35,739 nucleotides of DNA from Variovorax boronicumulans NBRC 103145 (GTDB taxonomy: Bacteria > Pseudomonadota > Gammaproteobacteria > Burkholderiales > Burkholderiaceae_C): NCBI RefSeq assembly GCF_001591345.1, contig NZ_BCUS01000064.1, positions 1 through 35,739 of the forward strand, written 5' to 3'. The position numbers were made by a program, and so were the translations under genes. The stretch's first letter is position 1, and each line of letters starts with the position of its first letter. The notes below the pieces were generated by a model. The model saw only the letters and a program-made list of their open reading frames with translations, did no database searches and had not been told where the DNA came from. Positions 1-7,948 of this stretch are shown here, piece by piece.

Positions 1-249
1 CCCGGGCTCGGTCGACACGGCGACGGTCGCGATGCGCCGCCCGGGCATCTCGGCCTGCACGCGCGCGACGAGCGCGGGCGGTGCCAATGCGGGTGCGGCC
101 GACGCCGCCGGGATCGGGTTCAGCAGGTCGGTGATCTCGGCGCGGAACGACAGCGTCGCCCCGCTCAGGCCGATGACGACCAGCACGCTGCCCGCCGTGA
201 TGCCGATGAACCAATGGATCTGGAACCAGACGCGTCGCAGCAAAGCCAT
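1..249 (-). CDS. PepSY-associated TM helix domain protein, N-terminal part (cut by window edge)
   Basis: Only the first 83 codons are present. The frame stays open to the window edge, so the protein continues to the left. It starts MALLRRVWFQIHWFIGITAG, a basic N-terminus followed by a hydrophobic segment at about residues 12-35. That is the typical start of the PepSY-associated membrane proteins found beside siderophore receptors, which are thought to take part in reductive iron release or uptake at the inner membrane. It lies downstream of the TonB receptor on the same strand, separated by a terminator-like hairpin. The family call rests on the N-terminal pattern and the neighbour. Confidence 0.75.
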   Translation of the reverse strand, partial: MALLRRVWFQIHWFIGITAGSVLVVIGLSGATLSFRAEITDLLNPIPAASAAPALAPPALVARVQAEMPGRRIATVAVSTEPG

Positions 250-251
250 GA

Positions 252-296
252 AAAACAGAAGAAAACGAAAAACAGGAAGCCCCGCCAAGGCGGGGC
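252..296 (-). terminator. Rho-independent terminator after the TonB receptor gene
   Basis: An 8-bp perfect inverted repeat, GCCCCGCC (279-286) and GGCGGGGC (289-296), is followed on the minus strand by a T-rich stretch running to about 252. It sits between the receptor stop at 305 and the PepSY gene start at 249. It probably attenuates rather than abolishes readthrough into the PepSY gene, unless that gene has its own promoter. Confidence 0.7.
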
Positions 297-304
297 GCGC
301 GGGT

Positions 305-2425
305 TCAAAGATCGATCTTGACCAGAGCCTTGATCGTACGCGGCGTGCCGACCGCCAGCCGCGTGCCGGCCGCCGACCAGTAGCGCTTGTCGCCCACGTT
401 GTCGACGTTCAGCTGGAAGGTGGTGCGCCTGCCCATGAACTGCGCCACGTAGCGCGCGCCCAGGCCGAAGACGGTGGTGCCGCCGATGAAGCCCTGGTTC
501 AGGTCGTCGATGGGACGGCGCCCCGTGAAGTACGCTCCACCGTTGACCGACAGCCCCGGTACCGCCGCGATGTCGTACGAGACAAAGGCGCTCGCCGTGG
601 TGCGCGCCGTGTTCTCGGGCCGCTTGCCGTCGTACTGCGCGTTGATGCGGCGGAACTCGGCGTCCAGCCACTGGCCCGAGAGCTGCCACGCCAGCGCGGG
701 CGTGAGCCGCCCCTGCGCCGACACCTCGAGGCCGCGGTAGCGCTGGCGCCCGCTGGCCACGAAGGTGTTGGCGCTGTCGGTGTAGGCGCCGGGCCGTTCG
801 ATGTCGAACAGCGCGCCCGACAGCAGCGTGCCGCCGCCGGTCAGCCAGCGCAGGCCGATTTCCTTTTGCCGGCTCACGCCCGGCGGCATGCGCGTGTTCT
901 GGTTGGCGGTGCCGGCCGGCGCCACCTCGCCCTCTTCCACGCCCTGCGCGTACGACACGTAGGCCATGAGCTCGGGCGTGAACTTGTAGCTCAGCGCCGC
1001 CAGCGGCGTGGTCTTGCGCACGCTGTAGTCGAGGGCCGGCAGCGTGGCGCTCGCGCCCTGCCAGCTCTGGTAGCGCGTGTGGCGCAGGCCGGCCACCAGC
1101 TGCCACTGCGGCGAGAAGGTGATGCGGTCGAGCGCGTACAGGCCGAGCTCCTCGCTGTCCTGCGCGCCCGAGGTGGGCCGCGACGGCATCGCGCTCAGCG
1201 CCAGCGCGCCGATGGGCACGGGGTTGTACAGGTTCTGCAGCGTGGTCGCACCGCCGTAGTTGCGCTGGAACACGGGCGCCTGCGTCTTGTCGCTGCGCGC
1301 CGCGCCGAGCGTCAGCTCGTGCTGCAGCGCGCGGGTGGCGAAGGTGCCGAACAGCTCGGCGCGCAGCAGGTCGGAGCGCTGCTCGAGATGCTGCACATTG
1401 CCCGTGAGGCGGCCCAGGCCAGTGCGCACGTTGTAGGTGCCGAACTGCGCCAGGCGCCGGTCGCGCTCGGCCTCGGAATGGCCGGCCTCCACGCTGAGCG
1501 CCCAGTGGTCGCTCAAGGCGTAGTCGGCGCGCAGCTGTGTGTTGGTGACCTCGGCTTCGAACACGGCCCAGGGCGGCGCCAGCAACTTGTGCGGATCGGG
1601 CAGCGCCGGCAGCGCGATGACGCCGTTCACGGCCGCAAGCCGCGCGATGCCGGCCTGCTCGGTGATGCGCTTGCGGTAGTGCTCGATGTCGGCCTTGAGC
1701 GTGAGCCGGCGGTTCACGCGCCAGTCGAGCGCGGCAGAAACGAATTTGCGGTCGCCGTCCACGCCGTCGATGGTCGAACCTAACTGCCCGCCGGCCGCAT
1801 TCAGGCGCAACCCGAACTGGTCGTTCTCGCCGAACTGGCGGCCGATGTCGACCTGGCCCTGCAGCCCGCCCTGGTTGTCGACGCTCATCCCGAGCGAGGT
1901 GACGGGCGTGCGCCCCGCGCGCTTGGTGACGAAGTTGATCACCCCCGCCGGCGTGGTGAAGCCGTAGTACAGCGCCGACGCGCCCTTGAGCACCTCGACG
2001 CGCTCCTTGTTCTCCATCGGAATTTCCGACACGTTGGGGATCGCGAGCGCGCCGTTGAGCCGGTAGTTGGTGCGGTTCTCCACGGCGATGCCGCGGATGA
2101 CGAGTTGGTCGAAGGTGTCGCCGCCGTTCTGCTGGCGCGTCACGCCGGCCGTGTTGCGCAGCACGTCGTACACGCCCGTTGCGCCCTGCAGCTCGATCAC
2201 CTCGCGCGTCACGGTGTTGACCGTGGCCGGCACGTCCATCACGGACGCGCCCCGGAACGTGCCCGCCTCGATCGTCTCGGCCAGGAAGCCGTTGGCGCGC
2301 GAGGCTTCGACGTTGACGGTGCTCAGTTCGCTTGCCCGCGATTCGGGGGCAGCGGACGCAGGCACGGATTGGGCATGCGCTGCCTGCACGACGGCGAGCG
2401 CAAGGCCCACACAAACTCTCTTCAT
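305..2425 (-). CDS. TonB-dependent siderophore receptor
   Basis: A 706-aa outer-membrane receptor that should import a ferric siderophore using TonB/ExbBD energy. A signal peptide (about residues 1-19, ending AHA-Q) is followed by a plug domain at about 45-160, with the typical 'DVPATVNTVTREVI' and 'FDQLVIRGI' blocks, and then a beta-barrel to the C-terminus. There is no N-terminal secretin-type signalling domain, so it is not a FecA/FpvA-type transducer. The C-terminus, ALVKIDL, ends in Leu rather than the usual aromatic residue. The start is ATG at 2425 with a weak AAGGG upstream. A Fur-box-like palindrome lies inside the promoter, and a PepSY protein follows downstream. The siderophore cannot be named from sequence alone. 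Confidence 0.93.
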   Translation of the reverse strand: MKRVCVGLALAVVQAAHAQSVPASAAPESRASELSTVNVEASRANGFLAETIEAGTFRGASVMDVPATVNTVTREVIELQGATGVYDVLRNTAGVTRQQNGGDTFDQLVIRGIAVENRTNYRLNGALAIPNVSEIPMENKERVEVLKGASALYYGFTTPAGVINFVTKRAGRTPVTSLGMSVDNQGGLQGQVDIGRQFGENDQFGLRLNAAGGQLGSTIDGVDGDRKFVSAALDWRVNRRLTLKADIEHYRKRITEQAGIARLAAVNGVIALPALPDPHKLLAPPWAVFEAEVTNTQLRADYALSDHWALSVEAGHSEAERDRRLAQFGTYNVRTGLGRLTGNVQHLEQRSDLLRAELFGTFATRALQHELTLGAARSDKTQAPVFQRNYGGATTLQNLYNPVPIGALALSAMPSRPTSGAQDSEELGLYALDRITFSPQWQLVAGLRHTRYQSWQGASATLPALDYSVRKTTPLAALSYKFTPELMAYVSYAQGVEEGEVAPAGTANQNTRMPPGVSRQKEIGLRWLTGGGTLLSGALFDIERPGAYTDSANTFVASGRQRYRGLEVSAQGRLTPALAWQLSGQWLDAEFRRINAQYDGKRPENTARTTASAFVSYDIAAVPGLSVNGGAYFTGRRPIDDLNQGFIGGTTVFGLGARYVAQFMGRRTTFQLNVDNVGDKRYWSAAGTRLAVGTPRTIKALVKIDL

Positions 2426-2503
2426 TCAAATCCCTTGGATGTTCTTCTGGCGGCGCACCTCCCGGCGGCCTGGTGACGCTTCCGGCGTGCGGAAGCGGGA
2501 GGG

Positions 2504-2534
2504 ATTATGAATGAGAGGGGTTCTCATTTGACAA
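2504..2534 (-). promoter_or_regulatory. Promoter of the TonB receptor gene
   Basis: On the minus strand a -35-like TTGTCA (2534-2529) is followed by -10-like TTCATA at a 17-nt spacing or CATAAT at 19 nt. The spacer is almost exactly the Fur-like palindrome 2510-2528, so bound repressor would block RNA polymerase. Assigned by eye. Confidence 0.5.
2510..2528. promoter_or_regulatory. Putative Fur box
   Basis: AATGAGAGGGGTTCTCATT is a 19-bp inverted repeat with perfect 7-bp arms (AATGAGA/TCTCATT) and a 5-bp centre. Length and AATGAGA...TCTCATT half-sites match the usual proteobacterial Fur operator. It lies between a siderophore receptor and a divergent small operon, and overlaps promoter elements for both. 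Confidence 0.65.
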
Positions 2535-2558
2535 CAGTTGCCGGACCCTGCCGATAGG
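2528..2558 (+). promoter_or_regulatory. Candidate promoter of the short ORF and small membrane protein
   Basis: A perfect TTGACA (2528-2533) is followed by weak -10 candidates CGATAG (2552-2557) or GATAGG (2553-2558) at 18-19 nt. The -35 overlaps the last base of the Fur-like box and the -35 of the divergent receptor promoter. Confidence 0.35.
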
Positions 2559-2606
2559 ATCGGACGCCAGAGCGTTCCATGTCGAAACGCCATCAAGGAG
2601 GAATTC

Positions 2607-2651
2607 ATGACTGCCAGTGAAACATCGACCAGACGGGAGGCCCTGCGATGA
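2607..2651 (+). CDS. 14-aa short ORF with strong RBS, overlapping the next gene
   Basis: ATG at 2607 follows a near-perfect Shine-Dalgarno AAGGAGG (2595-2601). It encodes MTASETSTRREALR and stops at TGA 2649-2651. The stop overlaps the next ATG (2648-2650) in an ATGA arrangement typical of translational coupling. It could be a leader peptide, a coupling ORF or a tiny functional peptide. There is no run of one amino acid or rare codon to suggest attenuation. The downstream gene also has its own GGGAGG (2635-2640). Confidence 0.45.
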   Translation: MTASETSTRREALR

Positions 2652-2965
2652 AGACGGCCGGACGCCTGGCGCTCGGCGTGCTCGCCTGGGTCACCGTGGT
2701 TCCGCTGCTGGGACTTCTGTGCATGTGGCTGGGCCCGTCGGTCCTTGACTCGCCCGAAGCCTCGCGCGTCACCATGCATGCAGTCCAGGCCATCAACCTC
2801 GGCGCGGCCGCACTGCTCTACTGGTATGCCGTGCCGAGCGTGCCGCACTGGGGCCGACGCGTGGCCTACTTCGTCGCCTTCGTGGTGCTGATGGTGGTCG
2901 CCAGCGCCCTCGTGGCCTTCGGCGTCAAACTGCTTTTCGTGGCGCTGGTGCTGTTCTCGCGTTGA
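2648..2965 (+). CDS. Small membrane protein of unknown function
   Basis: 105 aa, strongly hydrophobic. There are about three predicted membrane spans: residues 5-28 (LALGVLAWVTVVPLLGLL), about 43-60, and a long one near 72-103. I recognise no family. The start at 2648 has GGGAGG seven bases upstream and overlaps the stop of a 14-aa ORF. It lies across a Fur-like promoter region from a siderophore receptor, so a link to iron is possible but unproven. Convergent with the LysR gene at 2985; the 19-bp gap holds a small GGCCC/GGGCC hairpin (2971-2983). Confidence 0.7.
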   Translation: MKTAGRLALGVLAWVTVVPLLGLLCMWLGPSVLDSPEASRVTMHAVQAINLGAAALLYWYAVPSVPHWGRRVAYFVAFVVLMVVASALVAFGVKLLFVALVLFSR

Positions 2966-2984
2966 GCAAAGGCCCGGCGGGCCG

Positions 2985-3884
2985 TTACGTCGCCCTCATC
3001 GCAGACGCCCGCTGAATGCACTCGATGAAGTGCTGCGCCGCCGGCGTCGACGGCTGCCCGCGCCGGCGCACCACGCACACGTTCAGCATCGGCAACGTCT
3101 CGCGCACGTCGACGCGCCGGATGCCGTGGCGCTTGAAGCTGAGCCCGGCCAGCGGCTCGACGAAGAGGCCGATCAGGTCCATGTGCCCCACCAGCGCCAG
3201 CGCCACGGTGACCGAGTGCCCCTGCAGCACGCGCGTGGGCGGCGACAGCCCGAGCGGGGTGAACAGCGGCGCCACGGCGTTGGTTCCGCCATGGTCGTCG
3301 CCCGGCAGGACCCATTCGGCGGCATAAAGGTCGTTCAGCGAGCGCGCGTTGCGCAGCGGATGGCGCTCGCGCAGGCCGACCACCAGCTGCACCGGGAACA
3401 GCTCCAGCGCCTCGAACTGCGGATCGAGCGTGCCGGGCACGATGTGCGCCACCGCGAAGTCGAGATACCCGTCGCGCAGCCGCGCGAGCATCCACGGCAG
3501 CACGGCCTCGCTGAACTGCACGTCGACCGCCGGCAGGCGGGTGTGGAAGTCCTTGAAGGCGGCGGGCAGCACGGTGAGCGCAAACGAAGCGCTCACGGCC
3601 AGCGAGACGGAGCCGGTGGCGCCATCGCGGATCTGTGCAATTTCGTCGCGGGCGCGTTCCATGTCGGCCAGCAGCAGCCGCGCGCGCGGCGCGAAGGCCA
3701 GGCCGAACTGGGTGAGCCGCACGCCTTTCACACTGCGCTCCACCAGCGGCGCGCCGACCTCGCGCTCCAGCTCGCGCACGATCTTGGTCACGGCCGGCTG
3801 CGAAATGCCGAGCACGCGCGCGGCAGCGCGGATGCTGAGCTGCTCGACCACGGCCACGAAAGCATGCAACTGATTGGGTTTCAT
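2985..3884 (-). CDS. LysR family transcriptional regulator
   Basis: 299 aa when started at MKPNQLHAFVAVVEQ (ATG at 3884); an in-frame GTG at 3902 would add six residues. The N-terminal winged helix-turn-helix covers about residues 1-60 (IRAAARVLGISQPAVTKIVREL), followed by a LysR substrate-binding domain from about 90 to the end. It is divergent from the MHS transporter (4013) and M14-type hydrolase (5382), so it most likely controls those two genes in response to their substrate and represses itself. Confidence 0.9.
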   Translation of the reverse strand: MKPNQLHAFVAVVEQLSIRAAARVLGISQPAVTKIVRELEREVGAPLVERSVKGVRLTQFGLAFAPRARLLLADMERARDEIAQIRDGATGSVSLAVSASFALTVLPAAFKDFHTRLPAVDVQFSEAVLPWMLARLRDGYLDFAVAHIVPGTLDPQFEALELFPVQLVVGLRERHPLRNARSLNDLYAAEWVLPGDDHGGTNAVAPLFTPLGLSPPTRVLQGHSVTVALALVGHMDLIGLFVEPLAGLSFKRHGIRRVDVRETLPMLNVCVVRRRGQPSTPAAQHFIECIQRASAMRAT

Positions 3885-4012
3885 CTTTGGAGTGACAACC
3901 AAAAGTTATCGTTGACGCCCAATTATTGTCTTTTCATGACAGCGGTGAGTCTCTAGCATCCGCCGCGGTTCGGGCCCACGCGGCCTGCGCCCCCGATACA
4001 CACAGGAGACAC
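3885..4012. promoter_or_regulatory. Divergent promoter region between LysR and the MHS transporter gene
   Basis: This 128-bp region contains the only AT-rich stretch nearby (about 3898-3937). It includes TGTC-N7-GACA (3927-3941), a possible LysR contact site. Placement of the operator is inference. A ribosome-binding site AGGAGA (4004-4009) precedes the transporter ATG. Confidence 0.35.
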
Positions 4013-5335
4013 ATGAACACCCCCGCTTCCCAGCCCTCGCCTTCCTCGCCGGCCCGCCGGCGCCAGACCATCGTGGCCACCACCATCGGCAACGGCCTGG
4101 AATTCTTCGACTTCACGGTCTACGGCTTTCTCGCGCTGGTGATCGGCAAGCTGTTCTTCCCCACCTTCAGTTCCTACGGCCAGCTGCTGCTGACGGTGGC
4201 GAGCTTCGGCGTCGGTTTCATCATGCGGCCGCTGGGCGGCATCGTGATCGGCGCGTACGCCGACCGCGCGGGCCGCAAGAAGGCCATGACGCTCACGATC
4301 TTCCTGATGGCGCTGGGCTGCGCGCTGATCGCGTTCACGCCGACCTACGCGAGCATCGGCGTCGCGGCGCCGATCGTGATCGTGCTGGCGCGCCTGATCC
4401 AGGGCTTCTCGGCCGGCGGCGAGGTGGGCGCATCCACCACGCTGCTGGTGGAGCACGCCACGCCCGCCAACCGCGGCTACATGGCGAGCTGGCAGTTCGC
4501 GAGCCAGGGCCTGGGCGTGCTGATGGGGGCCGTGGTGGTCGGCGTGCTGACCGTCTCGCTGTCCGCCGAGGCCATGCAGAGCTGGGGCTGGCGCGTGCCG
4601 TTCGTGCTCGGCATGCTGATCGCGCCGGTGGGCATGTACATCCGTCGCCACCTCGAAGAATCGCTGCACATCTCGCCGGAAGACGCGAAGGCGCCGCGCG
4701 AGAGCAGCCTGAAGATCGTCTGCACGCAGCACGGCAGGACGGTGCTGGCCGCCATCCTCGCGCTGGTGGGCGGCACCACGGCGGCCTACGTGGTCACCTT
4801 CTACATGCCGACGTACGCGGTGCGGGAACTCGGCCTCACGCCCTCGGTGGCGCTGTTCGGCGCGGCGCTCACGGGCCTGCTGTCGTTCGCGCTCGCGCCC
4901 TTCGTGGGCAAGTGGTCGGACATCGTGGGCCGCAAGACGCTCATCCTCTGGAGCCGCATCGTGATGGCGATCCTGATCTACCCGGGTTTTCTGTGGCTCA
5001 ACGCCTCGCCCACGCCCGTGGTGCTGTTCACCGTGCTCGGCGTGCTGAGCATCGGCCTGGTGGTGCAGACGGTGCCGGGCATCACGATGCTGCCGGAGAT
5101 GTTTCCCAAGCGCGTGCGCGCCAGCGGCATGTCGCTGGTCTACAGCGTCGGCGTGGCGCTCTTCGGCGGCTTCGCGCCCTTCATCAGCACCTGGCTGGTC
5201 AACGCCACCGGCAGCAAGCTCGCGCCGGCCTGGTACCTCGTGGCGATGACGCTCGTGTCGCTGCTCGGCCTGCTCTGGCTGCGCGACCACACGGGCCGCG
5301 ACATCGATGCGGCCAACGCCCACGCGCCGGCCTGA
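4013..5335 (+). CDS. MFS transporter, metabolite:H+ symporter (MHS) family
   Basis: 440 aa. The start 'ATIGNGLEFFDFTVYGFLA' is the hallmark of the MHS branch (citrate, shikimate, alpha-ketoglutarate and proline/betaine symporters). The MFS loop 2-3 motif appears as GAYADRAGRKKAM, and the related loop 8-9 motif as GKWSDIVGRKT. About twelve membrane spans are expected. The ATG at 4013 has AGGAGA upstream, which favours it over the in-frame ATG at 3926. The substrate is probably an organic acid or amino-acid derivative, given the downstream carboxypeptidase-like hydrolase 46 bp away and the divergent LysR regulator. Confidence 0.92.
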   Translation: MNTPASQPSPSSPARRRQTIVATTIGNGLEFFDFTVYGFLALVIGKLFFPTFSSYGQLLLTVASFGVGFIMRPLGGIVIGAYADRAGRKKAMTLTIFLMALGCALIAFTPTYASIGVAAPIVIVLARLIQGFSAGGEVGASTTLLVEHATPANRGYMASWQFASQGLGVLMGAVVVGVLTVSLSAEAMQSWGWRVPFVLGMLIAPVGMYIRRHLEESLHISPEDAKAPRESSLKIVCTQHGRTVLAAILALVGGTTAAYVVTFYMPTYAVRELGLTPSVALFGAALTGLLSFALAPFVGKWSDIVGRKTLILWSRIVMAILIYPGFLWLNASPTPVVLFTVLGVLSIGLVVQTVPGITMLPEMFPKRVRASGMSLVYSVGVALFGGFAPFISTWLVNATGSKLAPAWYLVAMTLVSLLGLLWLRDHTGRDIDAANAHAPA

Positions 5336-5381
5336 TACCGTCTTCCTCCTTCCCGCCTTCATGCACAGGAATCTTCCCGCC

Positions 5382-6485
5382 ATGTCCCAGCCTGCCACCG
5401 CCGCCACCCGCCATTTCTCGGGCACGTACGTCGAAGCCCGCGCCAAGTTCCTCGAGGCCGCCGCGGCGCGCGGCGCCACCATCGAGTCGTTCGTGCACCC
5501 GACGCACCGCGGCGCGCTCGGCGAAGAACTCGCCACCGACGTCGCGCTGATCGGCGCGGCCGACGCCAGGAAGGTGCTGCTCGTCACCTCGGGCACGCAC
5601 GGCCCCGAGGGCTTCTGCGGCTCGGGCGCGCAGGTGGCCACGCTGAACGACGCCGACCTGCTCGCGCGCCTCGAACGCGCGGGTGTCGCGCTGCTGCTGG
5701 TGCACGCGGTGAACCCGCACGGCTTCTCGCACCTGCACCGCACCAACGAAGACAACATCGACCTGAACCGCAACCACATCGACTTCAGCGCGCCGCTGCC
5801 GGTGAACGCCGAGTACGCCGACGTGGAGCCGCTGGTGCTGCCCGCCAGCTGGCCGCCGACGCCGGCCGACGACGCGGCGGTGGCCGCCTACATCGCCACG
5901 CACGGCATGACCGCCTTCCGCGCGGCCGTGACGCGCGGGCAGTACACCTCGCCCGACGGCCTGTTCTACGGCGGCACCGCGCCGTCGTGGAGCAACCGCA
6001 CCATCCGCGCGATCCTGCGCGGCTACGCGGCCTCGGCCACGCACCTGGGCTGGATCGACGTGCACACGGGCCTGGGGCCCTACGGCCACGGCGAAAAGAT
6101 CTACCCGGGCCGCAACACGCCCGAAGACCTCGCGCTGGCCCATGCCTGGTGGGGCGCCGACGTGTTCGCGCCCTTCGCGGGCGACTCGGCCTCGGCCGAC
6201 GTGTCGGGCCCGGTGATATCGACGGCCTACGACGAATGCCCGAATGCGCGCGTCGCGCCCATGGGCCTGGAGTTCGGCACGCTGCCCGACCTGGAAGTGC
6301 TCGACCGCCTGCGCGCCGACACCTGGCTGCGCCGCCACCCCGAGGCGCCCGAAGCGCAGAAGCGCGAGATCCGCCGCCGCCTGCGCGACGCGTTCTACTG
6401 CGACAACGACGAGTGGAAGGGCATGGTGCTGGGCCAGACGCGCGTCGTGCTCCTGCAGACCCTGCAAGGCCTCAAGAGCGCCTGA
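5382..6485 (+). CDS. M14 family metallopeptidase (DUF2817 type)
   Basis: 367 aa from MSQPATAATRHF; an in-frame ATG at 5361 is an alternative. The zinc-carboxypeptidase pattern is visible in order: HxxE at His73/Glu76 (GTHGPEGF), DLNRN with Arg130, third zinc ligand His228 in DVHTGLGPYG, and catalytic Glu297 in LEFGT. No signal peptide is apparent, so it should be cytoplasmic and act on a small imported amide, peptide or acyl-amino acid rather than on protein. It follows the MHS transporter in the same direction, which suggests uptake then hydrolysis. Confidence 0.85.
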   Translation: MSQPATAATRHFSGTYVEARAKFLEAAAARGATIESFVHPTHRGALGEELATDVALIGAADARKVLLVTSGTHGPEGFCGSGAQVATLNDADLLARLERAGVALLLVHAVNPHGFSHLHRTNEDNIDLNRNHIDFSAPLPVNAEYADVEPLVLPASWPPTPADDAAVAAYIATHGMTAFRAAVTRGQYTSPDGLFYGGTAPSWSNRTIRAILRGYAASATHLGWIDVHTGLGPYGHGEKIYPGRNTPEDLALAHAWWGADVFAPFAGDSASADVSGPVISTAYDECPNARVAPMGLEFGTLPDLEVLDRLRADTWLRRHPEAPEAQKREIRRRLRDAFYCDNDEWKGMVLGQTRVVLLQTLQGLKSA

Positions 6486-6501
6486 CCCGGCGGACTTCGG
6501 C

Positions 6502-7299
6502 TCAGCCGAAGTTCGGCGCGCGCTTCTCGCGCAGCGAGGCCACGCCCTCGCGCACGTCGGCGCCCGCGAAGCCCATGAACTCCAGCGCCAGCGAGGCGTC
6601 GAAGGTCGGCCCGGCCTGGCGCAGCCAGTTGTTCAGCGCGTACTTGGTGAAGCGGATCGCGCTCTGGCTGCCGGCCGCGAGGCGGTCGGCGATCTCGTAG
6701 GCGCGCGGCAGCAGGTCGGCCTCGTCCACCGCCAGCGACACCAGGCCGATGCGCTCGGCCTCCTCGCCGCTCACCGGCTCGCACAGCAGCAGGTGGTACT
6801 TGGCCTTGGCCATGCCGCACAACAGCGGCCACACGATGGCCGCATGGTCGCCCGCCGCCACGCCCAGGCGGGTGTGACCGTCGACGATCTTCGCGTTCTT
6901 GCTCGCAATGGAAATGTCGGCCAGCAGCCCCGCCACCAGCCCCGCGCCCACGGCCGGGCCGTGCATGGCGCTCACGATGGGCTTGTCGCAGTTGACGAGG
7001 TTGTAGACGAGGTCGCGCGCTTCCTTCCACACGCGCTGGCGCACGGTGTCGTCGGTGGTCATGTCCTGCACCATGCCCAGGTCGCCGCCGCCCGAGAAGC
7101 CCATGCCCTCGCCGCGCAGCACGGCGCAGCGCACCGTGTCGTCGGCCGCCACGTCGCGCCAGATCTCGGCCAGCTCGCGGTGGCCGTCATGGCCGGCCGT
7201 GGGCAGCTTGCCGTTGGTGGCGCGCATCTGGATGTCGAGCACCGCGCCGTTCGCGCCGCGGCGCGTGAGGGCGAGGGTCTGGTAGCGGGAGTAGTCCAT
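6502..7299 (-). CDS. Enoyl-CoA hydratase/isomerase family protein (atypical active site)
   Basis: 265 aa, crotonase fold. The CoA/oxyanion-hole loops are seen as GEGMGFSGGGDL (about 63-74) and HGPAVGAGL (113-121). Neither catalytic Glu of classical hydratases is visible: the first position reads GAGLVAGLLAD (Val122) and the second DGHTRLG (about His142). Asp151 in VAAGDHA is a possible alternative acid. The reaction is therefore uncertain within the crotonase superfamily. ATG at 7299 is preferred over 7320 because of GGAG upstream. Convergent with the M14 gene, with a 16-bp gap. Confidence 0.85.
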   Translation of the reverse strand: MDYSRYQTLALTRRGANGAVLDIQMRATNGKLPTAGHDGHRELAEIWRDVAADDTVRCAVLRGEGMGFSGGGDLGMVQDMTTDDTVRQRVWKEARDLVYNLVNCDKPIVSAMHGPAVGAGLVAGLLADISIASKNAKIVDGHTRLGVAAGDHAAIVWPLLCGMAKAKYHLLLCEPVSGEEAERIGLVSLAVDEADLLPRAYEIADRLAAGSQSAIRFTKYALNNWLRQAGPTFDASLALEFMGFAGADVREGVASLREKRAPNFG

Positions 7300-7377
7300 G
7301 CGTGTGTCTCCGCCCCGCACGCACGGCCATGGCGCGGGGACTTCGTTCGGTGAGAGGAAGGACGAAAGGCCGGAGGC

Positions 7378-7812
7378 CTATTTTTGCGCGGCCAGCTCGC
7401 GGCAGCGCTTCACGTTCGCATCGAAACGCGGCGCCAGGCCCGGCTCGCAGGCGTCGTCGGCGGGGTTCAGCCTGCACATGCCGACCACCGCGTAGTCCAT
7501 GACGGCCGCCGTGCACATCGGGTAGGCGGCCAGTTCGGGGTTGGCCTTGGCCTTGAAGCCCCAGCGCTCGGAGAACTGCACCATGCGCGTCATCGCGCCG
7601 AGGAAGAAGCTGCGGTCCTTCGCGGTAATGGCCGCTTCCATGCGCGGCAGCTCCTCGTTGAGGTAGCCGACCGAGTCCAGCGGAAAACCGGCGGGGTCGG
7701 GCAACGGCTGCGCGAAGGCCGTGGCGGCCACCAGGGCCAGCGAGGCGCCCACGCAGGCGCGTCGCAACGGAAGGAAGAAGGCGGAACCGGTGGGCAGGTG
7801 GCGGTATGGCAT
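7378..7812 (-). CDS. Hypothetical secreted protein with four cysteines
   Basis: 144 aa. An N-terminal signal peptide (basic PLRR, hydrophobic ACVGASLALVAATAFA, cleavage near AFA-QP) points to the periplasm. The mature part has four cysteines near the C-terminus (PMCTA, GMCRL, DACEPG, KRCREL), which could form two disulfides. I do not recognise the family. The start is ATG 7812; an in-frame ATG at 7842 would give a longer N-terminus that fits a signal peptide less well. The crotonase gene follows 78 bp downstream on the same strand. Confidence 0.7.
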   Translation of the reverse strand: MPYRHLPTGSAFFLPLRRACVGASLALVAATAFAQPLPDPAGFPLDSVGYLNEELPRMEAAITAKDRSFFLGAMTRMVQFSERWGFKAKANPELAAYPMCTAAVMDYAVVGMCRLNPADDACEPGLAPRFDANVKRCRELAAQK

Positions 7813-7948
7813 GGCCTGCGATTCTGCAACGTTTGGAAGCATTTTTGCGCGCCGGACGATGCGCGCATGCGACGTTTTGCGGTGGCCACCGGCCTGCCCG
7901 CGCGGCGCGGGACAATGGCCGCTTCCGTTTTCCCTTGCAAAGACCCCC

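Noticed and set aside
32..1783. 583-codon open frame antisense to the TonB receptor
   Set aside because: Low-complexity Arg/Ala/His composition, no ribosome-binding site or family; it is the mirror of a GC-rich gene.
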